Notes under the pieces: model-generated | What the model was told of the DNA's origin: nothing | Seen by the model: the letters and a program-made list of their open reading frames with translations, nothing else | Database searches by the model: none | Origin: Stutzerimonas stutzeri | Lineage (GTDB): Bacteria; Pseudomonadota; Gammaproteobacteria; Pseudomonadales; Pseudomonadaceae | Assembly (NCBI GenBank): GCA_002387205.1 | Contig: DGLA01000001.1 | Location: 1 to 64,000 of the forward strand | Reading direction: 5' to 3' | Length of the DNA: 64,000 nucleotides | Translations under genes and position numbers: made by a program | In this document: positions 28,709-38,306 of the stretch, in pieces | Layout: each line of letters begins with the position of its first letter | Numbering within the stretch: position 1 is the first letter of the stretch

Positions 28709-29311
28709 TCAGAAGCGCGAGCCGGGTTCGGCAAGAAAGGCGCGCTCGGCCTCACCGGAGGTCCGTCCCAGCATCTCGTTGCGGTGGGGAAACCGACCGA
28801 AACGGGCGATAACCTGCCGATGGCGCTCAGCAAAGTCGAGGAATCCGGCAAAAAGCTTTTGTTCGTCCACTTCGGCGATGCCATGGAGCTGCTCGAATTG
28901 CTGGACAGCCTGATCCTGAACGCTGAGATTTTCGGCATGTTCCAGCACCAGATAGATGAATACCCGCTGGATCGGCGCAAGCAGGACGTCGCCGCCATGA
29001 GCCATGCCATCCCGCACCAACTGGATGGCTCGCTCGTCGCCAGCGAACGCCTTCGGTGTGCCGCGATAGATCATGCGCGGAAGCTGATCGAGCAAAAGGA
29101 CCAGTGCCAGCCAGCCATGCGGTGACTCGGCCCAATCGTCCAATTCACCTGCCAGTGCACGCTCGGTGAGATCACCGAAGCGTTCACGGGCTTCTGCATC
29201 CTGTTCGGGCTTGTAGCCGAACCAGAGGCCGCCTTTTGTACCAGCTATTTCATTCGCGGTGGCTCCCCCGCCAAACCACCAGTTCAGCAATTCCTGCGGC
29301 GGGGAGGTCAC
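28709..29311 (-). CDS. DUF924 family protein
   Basis: The 200-residue protein matches DUF924, an all-helical TPR-like family: ELLNWWFGGG near the start, LALVLLLDQLPRMIYRGTPKAFAGD near 75-100, and FAERHRQVIARFGRFPHRNEMLGR near 160-185. The function is unknown. The start is GTG 29311, four bases after the fbp stop; an in-frame ATG further up would lie inside fbp and code for unrelated sequence. The close spacing indicates an fbp-DUF924 operon. Confidence 0.88.
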   Translation of the reverse strand: MTSPPQELLNWWFGGGATANEIAGTKGGLWFGYKPEQDAEARERFGDLTERALAGELDDWAESPHGWLALVLLLDQLPRMIYRGTPKAFAGDERAIQLVRDGMAHGGDVLLAPIQRVFIYLVLEHAENLSVQDQAVQQFEQLHGIAEVDEQKLFAGFLDFAERHRQVIARFGRFPHRNEMLGRTSGEAERAFLAEPGSRF

Positions 29312-29315
29312 CCGG

Positions 29316-30326
29316 TCAGCCCTGGTGGTAGCCAGTGACGCGCTCGACTTCTTCCTTGGAGCCCAGGAATACCGGCACGCGCTGGTGCAGCGACTCGGGC
29401 TGGACGTCGAGGATGCGCTGGGTACCGGTGGTTGCTGCACCACCGGCCTGCTCGATGATGAAGGACATCGGATTGGCTTCATACATCAGCCGCAACTTGC
29501 CGGCCTTGCCTGGTTCGCGGGAATCCCTGGGGTACATGAACATGCCGCCACGAGTCAGGATGCGGTGCACATCAGCAACCATCGAGGCGATCCAGCGCAT
29601 GTTGTAGTTTTTGTTCAGCGGGCCTTCGTTGCCGGCCAGTAGCTCGCTGACGTAGCGCTGCACCGGTGCTTCCCAGTGGCGCTGGTTGGACATGTTGATG
29701 GCAAATTCGGCGGTGCTTTCCGGAACACGAATGTTCTCGTGGGTCAGTACGAAGCTGCCCAGCTCGCGGTCGAGCGTGAAGCCCATGACACCGTTGCCCA
29801 GCGTCAGCATCAGCATGGTCTGCGGCCCGTAGATCGCATAACCGGCGGCGACCTGCTTGGTACCTGGCTGCAGGAAGGCTTCCTCGCCGAGCGCATCGTT
29901 CTGGGTGAAGCATTCGCCCGGGCAGCGCAGCACGGAGAAGATGGTGCCAACCGATACGTTGACATCGATATTGCTGGAGCCGTCCAGCGGATCGAAGACC
30001 AGCAGGTATGCCCCTTTGGGATACTTTCCGGGGATCTGGTAGGCATTGTCCATTTCTTCGGATGCCATGCCAGCCAGGTGGCCGCCCCACTCGTTGGCTT
30101 CGAGCAGGATCTCGTTGGAAAGGACATCGAGTTTCTTCTGGACTTCGCCCTGGATGTTCTCGGTCTCGGTTGCACCGAGGACTCCGCCCAACGCGCCTTT
30201 GGAGACGGCGTGGCTGATTTCCTTGCACGCTCGAGCCACTACTTCGATAAGGAAGCGCAGATCTGCAGGAGTGTTGTTGCTGCGGGTCTGCTCGATCAGG
30301 TAGCGACTCAGGGTTACGCGTGACAT
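29316..30326 (-). CDS. fbp: Fructose-1,6-bisphosphatase class I
   Basis: Fbp hydrolyses fructose-1,6-bisphosphate to fructose-6-phosphate in gluconeogenesis. Pseudomonads depend on it because they lack a classical phosphofructokinase. The 336-residue product has the metal-binding [20 protein letters not shown], a [20 protein letters not shown] substrate region and the [18 protein letters not shown] segment. The ATG at 30326 begins [13 protein letters not shown]. It is followed at once by the DUF924 gene. Confidence 0.97.
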   Translation of the reverse strand: MSRVTLSRYLIEQTRSNNTPADLRFLIEVVARACKEISHAVSKGALGGVLGATETENIQGEVQKKLDVLSNEILLEANEWGGHLAGMASEEMDNAYQIPGKYPKGAYLLVFDPLDGSSNIDVNVSVGTIFSVLRCPGECFTQNDALGEEAFLQPGTKQVAAGYAIYGPQTMLMLTLGNGVMGFTLDRELGSFVLTHENIRVPESTAEFAINMSNQRHWEAPVQRYVSELLAGNEGPLNKNYNMRWIASMVADVHRILTRGGMFMYPRDSREPGKAGKLRLMYEANPMSFIIEQAGGAATTGTQRILDVQPESLHQRVPVFLGSKEEVERVTGYHQG

Positions 30327-30531
30327 GGAATGGCTCCGGAGGGATGGATAAGCCCGCGCAGTTTAGCAGGCCAGGGGGAAACTAACCCTCCCTCAGACCT
30401 GTCGACAGCCTGCAGAGTTCAGCGAAGCGGCAAAGTGCCTCCTTGCCGCTGAAGCATTGACGCCATTGTTAGTGAGCGGAAGCGGCTCAGGCCTGATCCC
30501 ACTGGCCGGAGCGCCGCTCCCGTCCTTCCAC

Positions 30532-32991
30532 TCAAAGCACTTTCCAGATCTCCTCAGCGTATTCGCGGATGGTTCGGTCCGACGAGAACCAGCCAGTGCG
30601 TGCGGTATTAAGGACCGCCGAGCGCCACCAGCTGTCGGCATCGCGCCAGCGCGCCTCTACTTCCAGCTGGGCCTGCCAGTAGGCCTCGAAGTCGGCACAA
30701 ACCATGAATGTATCGTGCCACTTCAGACCGTCGATCAAAGCGGTATAGCGGCCCGGATCATCGGCGGAAAACGCACCGTTACGGATCGCCATCAGCACCT
30801 CGTTGAGGCGCGGCGAACCAATGATAGTGGCCTCGGCATTGTACTCATTGGCCTGCTTGCGTGCCTCGACCTCTTGCGCCGTCATCCCAAAGATGAACAT
30901 GTGCTCAGCGCCGATCTGCTCGCACATCTCGACATTGGCGCCGTCCAGCGTACCGATGGTCAGCGCGCCGTTGAGGGCGAATTTCATGTTGCTGGTACCC
31001 GACGCCTCGAGGCCGGCAGTGGAGATCTGCTCGGACAAGTCGGCCGCCGGAATGATGCGTTCGGCCAGGCTGACGTTGTAGTTGGGCAGGAACACCACCT
31101 TCAGCAAGCCGCGCACCGTCGGGTCGTCGTTGATGGTCCGGGCAATATCGTTGGTCAATTTGATGATCAGCTTGGCCGTGTGATAACTGGCTGCTGCCTT
31201 GCCGGCAAAGATCTTGACCCGCGGTACCCAGTTGCCGCCCGGATCGGAACGAATCGCCTGGTACAGCGCTACGGTGTGCAGCAAATTGAGCAGCTGGCGT
31301 TTGTATTCATGGATGCGCTTGACGTGCACATCGAACAGCGCATTCGGGTCGACGGTTATGCCGAGCCGATCCTGAATCATGCGCGCCAGCAATTGTTTGT
31401 TGGCCAGTCGCTGCGAGGCGAAGTGAGCGCGAAAGTCCAGCTGCTCGGCGTAGGGCTCCAGCTGGCGCAGCAAGGTTTCGGGTGCGTCCAGCAACTCCTC
31501 GCCGACGTTGTCCACCAACAGGCGGGTCAGCTGCGGGTTGGCCTGATACAGCCAGCGGCGGAAGGTGATGCCGTTGGTCTTGTTGCTGATGCGCTTGGGA
31601 TACAGGGAATGCAGATCGGTAAACACCGTCTCGCGCATCAGCCCGGTGTGTAGTGCCGACACGCCGTTGACGCAATGCGACCCCAGGAACGCCAGGTTGC
31701 CCATGCGCACACGGCGCCCATGCCCCTCTTCGATCAGCGAAACCGAGCGCAGCAGATCCAGATCGTGGACACCGCGCTCACGCAGCGCATCGAGGTGCTG
31801 CGCGTTGATCAGGTAGATGATCTGCATGTGGCGTGGCAGCAGGCGCTCCATCAGCCCCACGGGCCAGGTTTCCAGCGCTTCGGGCAGCAGCGTGTGGTTG
31901 GTGTAGGACAGGGTGCCGACCGTCAGCTCCCAGGCCTTGCGCCAGGGCACATCATGCACATCGACCAGCAAGCGCATCAGCTCCGCGACGGCAATCGCCG
32001 GGTGCGTGTCGTTGAGCTGGATCGCCGCGAACTCGGGCAGGTTCATCAAGGTGCCGCGCTGATCGAGATGGCGGCGCAGCAAATCCTGCAACGATGCGGC
32101 GACGAAGAAATATTCCTGGCGCAGGCGCAGTTCCTGCCCCGCTTCGGTGCTATCGGCCGGATACAGGACCCGCGAGATACTCTCTGCCCTCGCCTCCTCG
32201 GCGACCGCACCGATGTGGTCACCGGCATTGAAACGTTCCAGATGGAAGTCTGCTTCGGCACGAGCACGCCACAGGCGCAAGGTATTGACGCTCGCACCGC
32301 GCCATCCAACCACCGGCGTGTCGTAGGCAATCGCACGGACCCCTTCGGCCCAGTGCCAGAAGTGCTTGGGCTGATCCTGCCCGGTACCATCGGACGGCAT
32401 TGCCGACACGCTGCCGCCAAAGCCGATCAGGTAGCTGACCTCGGGACGCTCGAATTCCCATGGGTTGCCGAAATTCAGCCAGGTTTCAGTCTGCTCGTGT
32501 TGCCAGCCATCGACGATTGCCTGGCGGAACAGCCCGTGGTCGTAGCGGATACCGTAACCATGGGCGGCAACACCAAGGGTCGCCATGCTTTCCATGAAGC
32601 AGGCCGCGAGTCGCCCGAGGCCACCGTTGCCCAGCGCTGCGTCCGGTTCGAGTACACGGATGCGCTCGAAATCGACATCCACACCTGCCAGCGCCTCGCG
32701 CGCCACATCGAGCAAGCCCAGGTTGCTCAGGCTGTCGGTGAGCAAACGGCCAATCAGAAACTCGAGCGAGAGGTAGTAGACCCGCTTCTTGCCTTCGCGG
32801 TAACCCTGCCGGGTACGGTCCATCCACTGGTCGATCATCCGGTCACGGGTAGCCAGCGCCACCGCCTCGAACCAGTCGTGATCGGAGGCGTGCTCGGGAT
32901 CCTTGCCGATCGAATAGGTCAGCTTGCTGATTACGTTTTCACGAAAAGCCGCGACCTCGTCGGCATTGGGAACAGTCGTTTCTTGCGTCAT
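30532..32991 (-). CDS. glgP: Glycogen/alpha-glucan phosphorylase
   Basis: GlgP releases glucose-1-phosphate from glycogen or maltodextrins using pyridoxal phosphate. The 819-residue protein has the typical N-terminal YYLSLEFLIGRLL, the active-site region NGGLGRLAACFMESMATL, and the PLP site EASGTSNMKFALNGALTIGT with the lysine. The length is standard. No other glg gene is adjacent. The 205 bases between it and fbp contain no gene and no clear terminator. Confidence 0.96.
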   Translation of the reverse strand: MTQETTVPNADEVAAFRENVISKLTYSIGKDPEHASDHDWFEAVALATRDRMIDQWMDRTRQGYREGKKRVYYLSLEFLIGRLLTDSLSNLGLLDVAREALAGVDVDFERIRVLEPDAALGNGGLGRLAACFMESMATLGVAAHGYGIRYDHGLFRQAIVDGWQHEQTETWLNFGNPWEFERPEVSYLIGFGGSVSAMPSDGTGQDQPKHFWHWAEGVRAIAYDTPVVGWRGASVNTLRLWRARAEADFHLERFNAGDHIGAVAEEARAESISRVLYPADSTEAGQELRLRQEYFFVAASLQDLLRRHLDQRGTLMNLPEFAAIQLNDTHPAIAVAELMRLLVDVHDVPWRKAWELTVGTLSYTNHTLLPEALETWPVGLMERLLPRHMQIIYLINAQHLDALRERGVHDLDLLRSVSLIEEGHGRRVRMGNLAFLGSHCVNGVSALHTGLMRETVFTDLHSLYPKRISNKTNGITFRRWLYQANPQLTRLLVDNVGEELLDAPETLLRQLEPYAEQLDFRAHFASQRLANKQLLARMIQDRLGITVDPNALFDVHVKRIHEYKRQLLNLLHTVALYQAIRSDPGGNWVPRVKIFAGKAAASYHTAKLIIKLTNDIARTINDDPTVRGLLKVVFLPNYNVSLAERIIPAADLSEQISTAGLEASGTSNMKFALNGALTIGTLDGANVEMCEQIGAEHMFIFGMTAQEVEARKQANEYNAEATIIGSPRLNEVLMAIRNGAFSADDPGRYTALIDGLKWHDTFMVCADFEAYWQAQLEVEARWRDADSWWRSAVLNTARTGWFSSDRTIREYAEEIWKVL

Positions 32992-33195
32992 GGACAGACC
33001 TCGTGGAGCTGAGAGAAGAGGGTTTGAGGGGGTTCATGGCGGCGCCGGGCCACCTGGCAAACGGCAATGTGGACAGGTTTACAGGTTTCGACTGGTTTTG
33101 CGTGACCGCCTGTCCGGCGTTCGACTCGTCGGATCTGCTGGAAATTCCACCCCGGATCGTTATGATCGCGCGCCGCCATTACCGATACCGCCCCC

Positions 33196-33600
33196 GTGAA
33201 GACTCGAATAATCGCTTCAGCCGACCCCGACCGCCTGGAAACCTGGGCGCGCTACAGCAACGGCCTATGCCGAGATTGCCAGGCGACCTGTTGCACGCTG
33301 CCGGTCGAGGTGCGTATCGATGATCTGATTCGCCTTGAGCTAGTCGACGCCTTCGAGCGTGACGAGCCGCCGAGAAACATCGCCAGGCGCCTGAGCAAAG
33401 CCGGCATCGTCGAGCATTTCAACCAGAAACATGGAATCTTCACCCTGACGCGCCTGGCCAACGGCGACTGCCTGTACCTCGATCGCAAGACCCGCTTGTG
33501 CACCGTTTATGCCAAGCGGCCGGATACCTGCCGCAATCATCCGCATGTCGGCCCGAGGCCGGGCCACTGTGCCTACCGGCAAAAGGTCGCGGTCCGCTGA
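33196..33600 (+). CDS. YkgJ-type cysteine cluster protein
   Basis: The 134-residue protein has the zinc- or iron-chelating CxxCxxxCC cluster of the YkgJ family (CRDCQATCC near 25-33), followed by CLYLDRKTRLCTVYAKRPDTCRNHP. It probably binds a metal; the biological role is unknown. It starts at GTG 33196 (MKTRIIASADP), as no ATG gives the full N-terminal part. Confidence 0.85.
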   Translation: MKTRIIASADPDRLETWARYSNGLCRDCQATCCTLPVEVRIDDLIRLELVDAFERDEPPRNIARRLSKAGIVEHFNQKHGIFTLTRLANGDCLYLDRKTRLCTVYAKRPDTCRNHPHVGPRPGHCAYRQKVAVR

Positions 33601-33729
33601 GGCAAGCTGCCTTCCCCGAATCGCCGGCGCAGACGGCTGAAAAGCGCGTCTGAAACTGGCAATATCGTGACTCAGCAGTCATGCTTGACGTCTGCCTGTA
33701 TCCGCAAACGTTTTAGGAATCCACCCGGC

Positions 33730-34182
33730 ATGAGCCGCGATAGCCGCTACCTGGAAGCCATTCTGCACCACGACATCCCACTGACCCGGGCCATGGGCCT
33801 GCGGGTCGAGCATTGGGAAAACCATGAGCTGCGCCTGAAGGTCCCGCTACAAGCGAACATCAACCACAAGAGCAGCATGTTTGGTGGCAGCCTGTACTGC
33901 GCCTCGGTGCTGGCGGGATGGGGATGGCTGCACCTGCGCCTGCGCGAGGCGGGGATCGAGGACGGTCACATAGTTATCCAGGAAGGCCAGATTGACTATC
34001 CACTACCGGTGGTGGATGACGCGACCGCCATCTGCTCGGCACCCGACGACAACGCCTGGGATCGATTCGAAACAATCTACCGTCGACGCGGCCGTTCGCG
34101 CCTGACCCTGCACAGTCGCATCCTCGCAGCCGATGGTCGCGACGCCGTGCGCTTCACCGGCCAGTTCGTGCTGCACCAGTAA
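33730..34182 (+). CDS. Hotdog-fold thioesterase (YiiD C-terminal type)
   Basis: The 150-residue protein resembles the YiiD_C hotdog domain: LEAILHHDIPLTRAMGLRVEHW near the start, then NINHKSSMFGGSLYCASVLAGWGWLHL, the helix that carries catalytic residues in hotdog thioesterases. The substrate is unknown. ATG 33730 fits the family start; an in-frame extension to 33667 is unsupported. It follows the YkgJ gene by about 130 bases. Confidence 0.85.
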   Translation: MSRDSRYLEAILHHDIPLTRAMGLRVEHWENHELRLKVPLQANINHKSSMFGGSLYCASVLAGWGWLHLRLREAGIEDGHIVIQEGQIDYPLPVVDDATAICSAPDDNAWDRFETIYRRRGRSRLTLHSRILAADGRDAVRFTGQFVLHQ

Positions 34183-34255
34183 ACGCGAGCGACTTCTTCA
34201 GCCGGACGAGGTGTGCCGAAGCGGCGACAGCTTCGCAACCCCATCCGGTATCCGC

Positions 34256-34951
34256 TTACACGTAGCGAGACTTCGGCGTCGCCATCGGCAACGGACCCTC
34301 ACCTATCAGGCGGAACTCGCCTTTCGCCGCATCGTAGGCGCGGATCTCGCTGGTGCCGATGTTGTATACCCAACCGTGAATGAACAATTGACCGCTGGCC
34401 AGCCGCGCCGCAACAGACGGATGCGTACGCAAGTGATCGAGCTGCGCCAGCACGTTTTCCTCGGTCAGCACGCCAAGCGTGTTGTGGTCGGCGCAGCCGC
34501 AGTTTTCCTCGACAACGGTGCGGGCCACCTCGGCATGGCGCAGCCAACTTCTCACGGTTGGCATCCCGCTCAGACTGGCCGGGTTCAGCACCGCTTTCAT
34601 CGCGCCACAATCGGAATGGCCACAGACGATGATGTGATGCACGCCGAGCGCCATCACCGCGAACTCGATGGCCGTGGACACACCGCCGTTCATGATCCCG
34701 TAAGGCGGCACGATATTACCGACGTTACGCGTGACGAACAGGTCGCCTGGTGAACTCTGGGTGATCAGCTCCGGCAGGATGCGCGAGTCCGCACAGGTGA
34801 TGAACATGGCGCGGGGCGTCTGCTCGTGGGCCAGCTTGTTGAACAGCTCTCGCTGCTGGGGGTAGACCTCTTCGCGAAACTGCACGACCCCGGCAATCAG
34901 GTTGTCGAGGGCCTCCTGCGCTGTTTCGCTCGTCTTGTCTTCGAGACTCAT
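34256..34951 (-). CDS. Beta-class carbonic anhydrase
   Basis: The enzyme interconverts carbon dioxide and bicarbonate in the cytoplasm. The 231-residue product has the zinc ligands Cys53 (ITCADSR), His112 and Cys115 (CGHSDCG) with the Asp55-Arg57 dyad, plus RNVGNIVPPYG. It lies downstream of sbtA-sbtB on the same strand after a 113-base gap, so it may be co-expressed with bicarbonate uptake and with the bicarbonate-using pyruvate carboxylase upstream. Confidence 0.94.
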   Translation of the reverse strand: MSLEDKTSETAQEALDNLIAGVVQFREEVYPQQRELFNKLAHEQTPRAMFITCADSRILPELITQSSPGDLFVTRNVGNIVPPYGIMNGGVSTAIEFAVMALGVHHIIVCGHSDCGAMKAVLNPASLSGMPTVRSWLRHAEVARTVVEENCGCADHNTLGVLTEENVLAQLDHLRTHPSVAARLASGQLFIHGWVYNIGTSEIRAYDAAKGEFRLIGEGPLPMATPKSRYV

Positions 34952-35064
34952 GACAGGTGTTCCTGATGATTGAATGAATTCGACGCTGCGCGTCGCCTGT
35001 TCGATACCAACGACGGATGACCAGACGCTGACCGTGAAGCGCCGGGTCCTCCTCAGGCTAGACC

Positions 35065-35367
35065 TCAGAACTTGCCCGGCCGCAGCACCTGCACGTCGGC
35101 CAGGTAGCAGACCATGGCGAAGTTGTCGTAGTAGTGCATCTGCAGGTGCTCGGCGATGCGTTCGGCCAGTTCACGGTTGCAGATGATCTCCAGGCGGATA
35201 TTGCCATCCGTGTCCCAACCAGCGCTGCGCACGCCCCGGCTGCCACGTCCGCGCGCCTCCGAGAGTGTCCAGCCGGGGGCGCCAAGGTGGTCGAGATCGG
35301 CTACCAGCTTCTTTTCCAGCGCTGCTTCGCAGATCACGGTGAGCAGGGTTCGGGTCGCGATGGTCAT
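35065..35367 (-). CDS. sbtB: SbtB-like PII-family regulator
   Basis: The 100-residue protein fits the PII-like SbtB group: TLLTVICEAALEKKLVADLDHLGAPGWT, then a T-loop-like GRGSRGVRSAGWDTDGNIRL and ICNRELAERIAEHLQMHYYDNFAM. In cyanobacteria SbtB binds adenine nucleotides, including cAMP, and inhibits SbtA. This copy ends RPGKF without the C-terminal redox or apyrase loop of some SbtBs. It starts two bases after the sbtA stop, strongly suggesting the same partnership. Confidence 0.85.
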   Translation of the reverse strand: MTIATRTLLTVICEAALEKKLVADLDHLGAPGWTLSEARGRGSRGVRSAGWDTDGNIRLEIICNRELAERIAEHLQMHYYDNFAMVCYLADVQVLRPGKF

Positions 35368-35369
35368 GT

Positions 35370-36311
35370 CTATAGCCCCCAGGCGATCAGGGTTTCGGCC
35401 AGCGCCAGATACAGCGGGATGCCGACCAGGATATTGAAGGGAAAGGTGATTCCCAGGGACGCCGTCAACGACAGCGAAGGGTTGGCCTCAGGTAGCGCCA
35501 GGCGCATTGCCGCGGGCACCGCGATGTAGGAGGCACTGGCTGCCAGAGTCGCGAGCATTGCCGTACCGCCAAGCGACAGGCCCATCAGCCGCGCCAGCAC
35601 CGCACCAATCAACGCACCGATCAAGGGCATGCCCAGGCCGAACACCGCCAGACGCAGCCCATAGCGGCGCAGCGAGCCCAGCTGGCCGGACGCGATCAGC
35701 CCCATCTCCAGCAGGAACAGCGCGAGCACCGGCTTGAACATGCTGGTATAGAAGGGCTCGAGCGGTTTGATGCCTTCTTTGCCGGCAATCGCCCCGATGA
35801 TCAGCCCGCCCAGCAGCAGCATGATGCTCTTGCCCAGGAAGATCTCGCGGCCCAGCTCCCGCCAGTGCGTGTCGCGGGTGATGCCCTTGGCCAGGATGAT
35901 ACCGACAAGGATGGCAGGGATTTCCAGGATCGCCACGAACAAGGGCATATAGCTTTCAAAGGCGATCTTGTTGGCAAGCAGAAAAGCCACCACGACGGCA
36001 AAGGTGCCGGCGCTCACCGACCCATAGTGCGCCGCGACGCTGGCCGAATCGATCCGCGAGAACCCGAGCATACGCAGCAGCGGAAAGGCCAGCAGCGGCA
36101 ACGTACAACCCAGCAGAAGCACCAGTGCCGACTGGCCGAGCAGCGCCGCACTGGCCTGTTCTGCAAGCTCGACACCACCGTGCAGCCCGATGGCCAGCAA
36201 CAGCAGGATGGACAGCGTGTCATAGAGTGCAGGCGGCAGCTTGAGCTCGCTTTTAACCAGCCCGGCAAACAGGCCGAACAGGAAGAACAGCACTACTGGG
36301 TCAAGCCCCAT
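35370..36311 (-). CDS. sbtA: SbtA-type sodium-dependent bicarbonate transporter
   Basis: SbtA is an inner-membrane sodium/bicarbonate symporter, best known from the cyanobacterial carbon-concentrating mechanism. The 313-residue product has about ten hydrophobic segments and the N-terminal family pattern MGLDPVVLFFLFGLFAGLVKSELKLP, followed by ILLLLAIGLHGG. ATG 36311 is chosen because GGGAG lies 7 bases upstream; an in-frame TTG at 36332 overlaps that site. sbtB follows at once and carbonic anhydrase comes next. The gene is placed just after the terminator of pycB. Confidence 0.9.
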   Translation of the reverse strand: MGLDPVVLFFLFGLFAGLVKSELKLPPALYDTLSILLLLAIGLHGGVELAEQASAALLGQSALVLLLGCTLPLLAFPLLRMLGFSRIDSASVAAHYGSVSAGTFAVVVAFLLANKIAFESYMPLFVAILEIPAILVGIILAKGITRDTHWRELGREIFLGKSIMLLLGGLIIGAIAGKEGIKPLEPFYTSMFKPVLALFLLEMGLIASGQLGSLRRYGLRLAVFGLGMPLIGALIGAVLARLMGLSLGGTAMLATLAASASYIAVPAAMRLALPEANPSLSLTASLGITFPFNILVGIPLYLALAETLIAWGL

Positions 36312-36355
36312 CGATATCTCCCGAATCGTCAATCATCAATCCGCATGGCGCGGGC

Positions 36356-36383
36356 AAAAAAAGGGAGCCTTGCGGCTCCCTCG
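36356..36383 (-). terminator. Terminator of pycAB
   Basis: On the minus strand GGGAGCC-GCAA-GGCTCCC is followed by seven T. It lies 13 bases past the pycB stop and about 45 bases before the sbtA start, so some readthrough, or a promoter overlapping the hairpin, would be needed for sbtA. Confidence 0.88.
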
Positions 36384-36395
36384 AGGGGCGTCTGC

Positions 36396-38210
36396 TCAGG
36401 TCCCGATTTCAATCAGGACGTCGCCCGGCGTCACGCGGTCACCCTTGCCAACATGAACGGCCTTTACCGTGCCGGCAATCGGCGCCTGGATCTCGGTCTC
36501 CATTTTCATCGCCTCGCTGATCAATACCGGCTGCCCGGCCTTGACCACATCGCCTTCCTTGACCAGCACTTCGACCACGTTGCCCGGCATGCTGGTGCTG
36601 ACGTCGCCCGGCCCGCTGACCTGCTTGCGCTGGCCGCCTCCGCTGCCGCCGACGAAATTGTTCAGCGGCTCGAACACCACCTCTTCGGGCATGCCGTCGA
36701 TGGAGAGGAAGAAGTGCCGCTTGCCCTCGCCCTTGACCCCGACGCCGGTGATATCGACGCGGTAGGTCTCGCCGTGCACATCGATGACGAACTCGGTCGG
36801 CACGCCCTGCCCGCCCGCCGCGGTCGCGGCGCTGCCGTCAGGGATCGGCAGCAGTGTTTCAGGCACCAACGTACCGGCCTCGCGTTCCTCGAGAAATTTG
36901 CGGCCAATTTCCGGGAACATGGCGTAGGTCAGCACATCCTCTTCGGACTTGGCCAGCGCACCGATTTCCCTGCGCAGCTTGTCCAGCTCGGGCTTGATCA
37001 GGTCCGCCGGACGCACTTCGATGATCTCTTCGCCGCCGATGGCCTGGCGCTGCAGCTTGGCGTCGATTGTGCCCGGCGCCTTGCCGTAACCGCCCTGCAG
37101 GTAGAGCTTCACCTCATTGGTGATCGTCTTGTAGCGCTCGCCGGCCAGTACGTTGAAGAACGCCTGGGTGCCGACGATCTGCGAGGTCGGCGTGACCAGC
37201 GGCGGGTAGCCGAGGTCCTTGCGCACACGCGGGATCTCGGCCAGCACTTCGTCCATGCGGTTCAGCGCGCCCTGCTCCTTGAGCTGGTTGGCCAGGTTGG
37301 AAATCATCCCGCCTGGCACCTGATTGACCTGCACGCGGGTATCGACGCCGGTGAAATCGCTCTCGAACTGGTGGTACTTCTTACGCACCGCGTAGAAGTA
37401 CAGGCCGATCTCCTGGATCAATGCCAGGTCCAGCCCGGTGTCATACGGTGTGCCGCGCAGCGCGGCGACCATGGATTCGGTGCCGGGGTGGCTGGTGCCC
37501 CAGGCCATGGAGGAAATCGCCGTGTCGATGTGGTCGGCGCCGTTCTCGATGGCTTTCAACTGGCACATGCTGGCCACGCCCGCCGTGTCGTGGGAGTGGA
37601 TGAACACCGGCAGGTCGATCTCGGCCTTCAGCGCACGCACCAGATCGCCCGTGGCGAACGGCGTCAGCAGACCGGCCATGTCCTTGATGGCGATGGAGTC
37701 GACGCCCATATCGCGCATCGCCCGGCCTTGCTCGACGAACAGCTCCACGGTGTGCACCGGGCTGGTGGTGTAGGCGATGGTGCCCTGGGCGTGCTTGCCG
37801 GTCTTCTTGACCGCGCGGATGGCGGTCTCCAGGTTCCGGACGTCATTCATTGCATCGAAGATGCGAAACACGTCGATGCCGTTCTCGGCCGCCTTGGCGC
37901 AGAACGCCTCGACCACATCGTCGGCGTAATGGCGATAGCCCAGCAGGTTCTGCCCACGCAACAGCATCTGCAGACGGGTGTTGGGCAGCGCGGCCTTGAG
38001 CTGGCGCAGGCGCTCCCAGGGGTCTTCCTTGAGGAAGCGCACGCAGGCGTCGAAGGTGGCGCCACCCCAGACTTCGAGGGACCAATAGCCGACGCGGTCG
38101 AGTTTTTCGCAGATCGGCAGCATGTCTTCGGTGCGCATGCGGGTCGCCAGCAGCGACTGGTGGGCGTCACGCAGGATGGTGTCGGTTACCGTGATTTTCT
38201 TTGTATTCAT
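36396..38210 (-). CDS. pycB: Pyruvate carboxylase subunit B (carboxyltransferase plus biotin carrier; OadA-like)
   Basis: This subunit transfers carboxyl from biotin to pyruvate, forming oxaloacetate. The 604-residue protein has the HMGL-like TIM barrel with TDTILRDAHQSLLATRMRT and the metal-site IHSHDTAG, the carboxylase conserved domain, a linker, and a C-terminal biotinyl domain with the biotin lysine Lys569 in SEAMKME. With pycA it makes the two-subunit pyruvate carboxylase found in Pseudomonas (PA5435/PA5436). No membrane beta or gamma subunits of a sodium-pumping decarboxylase are present, so anaplerotic carboxylation is the likely role. Confidence 0.93.
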   Translation of the reverse strand: MNTKKITVTDTILRDAHQSLLATRMRTEDMLPICEKLDRVGYWSLEVWGGATFDACVRFLKEDPWERLRQLKAALPNTRLQMLLRGQNLLGYRHYADDVVEAFCAKAAENGIDVFRIFDAMNDVRNLETAIRAVKKTGKHAQGTIAYTTSPVHTVELFVEQGRAMRDMGVDSIAIKDMAGLLTPFATGDLVRALKAEIDLPVFIHSHDTAGVASMCQLKAIENGADHIDTAISSMAWGTSHPGTESMVAALRGTPYDTGLDLALIQEIGLYFYAVRKKYHQFESDFTGVDTRVQVNQVPGGMISNLANQLKEQGALNRMDEVLAEIPRVRKDLGYPPLVTPTSQIVGTQAFFNVLAGERYKTITNEVKLYLQGGYGKAPGTIDAKLQRQAIGGEEIIEVRPADLIKPELDKLRREIGALAKSEEDVLTYAMFPEIGRKFLEEREAGTLVPETLLPIPDGSAATAAGGQGVPTEFVIDVHGETYRVDITGVGVKGEGKRHFFLSIDGMPEEVVFEPLNNFVGGSGGGQRKQVSGPGDVSTSMPGNVVEVLVKEGDVVKAGQPVLISEAMKMETEIQAPIAGTVKAVHVGKGDRVTPGDVLIEIGT

Positions 38211-38224
38211 GTTTTTTTCTCCTC

Positions 38225-38293
38225 GCTGGAGGCTAGAGGCTGAAGGCTGGACGAGAAGCGAGACCGTCGTTCAGCCTCTAGCTTTCCAGCCTC
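38225..38293. repeat. Intergenic GCTGGAGGC-type repeat, copy 3
   Basis: GCTGGAGGCTAGAGGCTGAAGG and TTCAGCCTCTAGCTTTCCAG form complementary arms between pycA and pycB. The left arm closely matches that at 18769-18789. The hairpin lies within a likely operon, so it could stabilise or split the transcript. Confidence 0.7.
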
Positions 38294-38306
38294 GAGCGGC
38301 TTTTCT

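Noticed and set aside
35865..38243. 792-codon open frame on the plus strand opposite pycB and sbtA
   Set aside because: It spans two unrelated real genes and their intergenic terminator on the other strand and has no family similarity.
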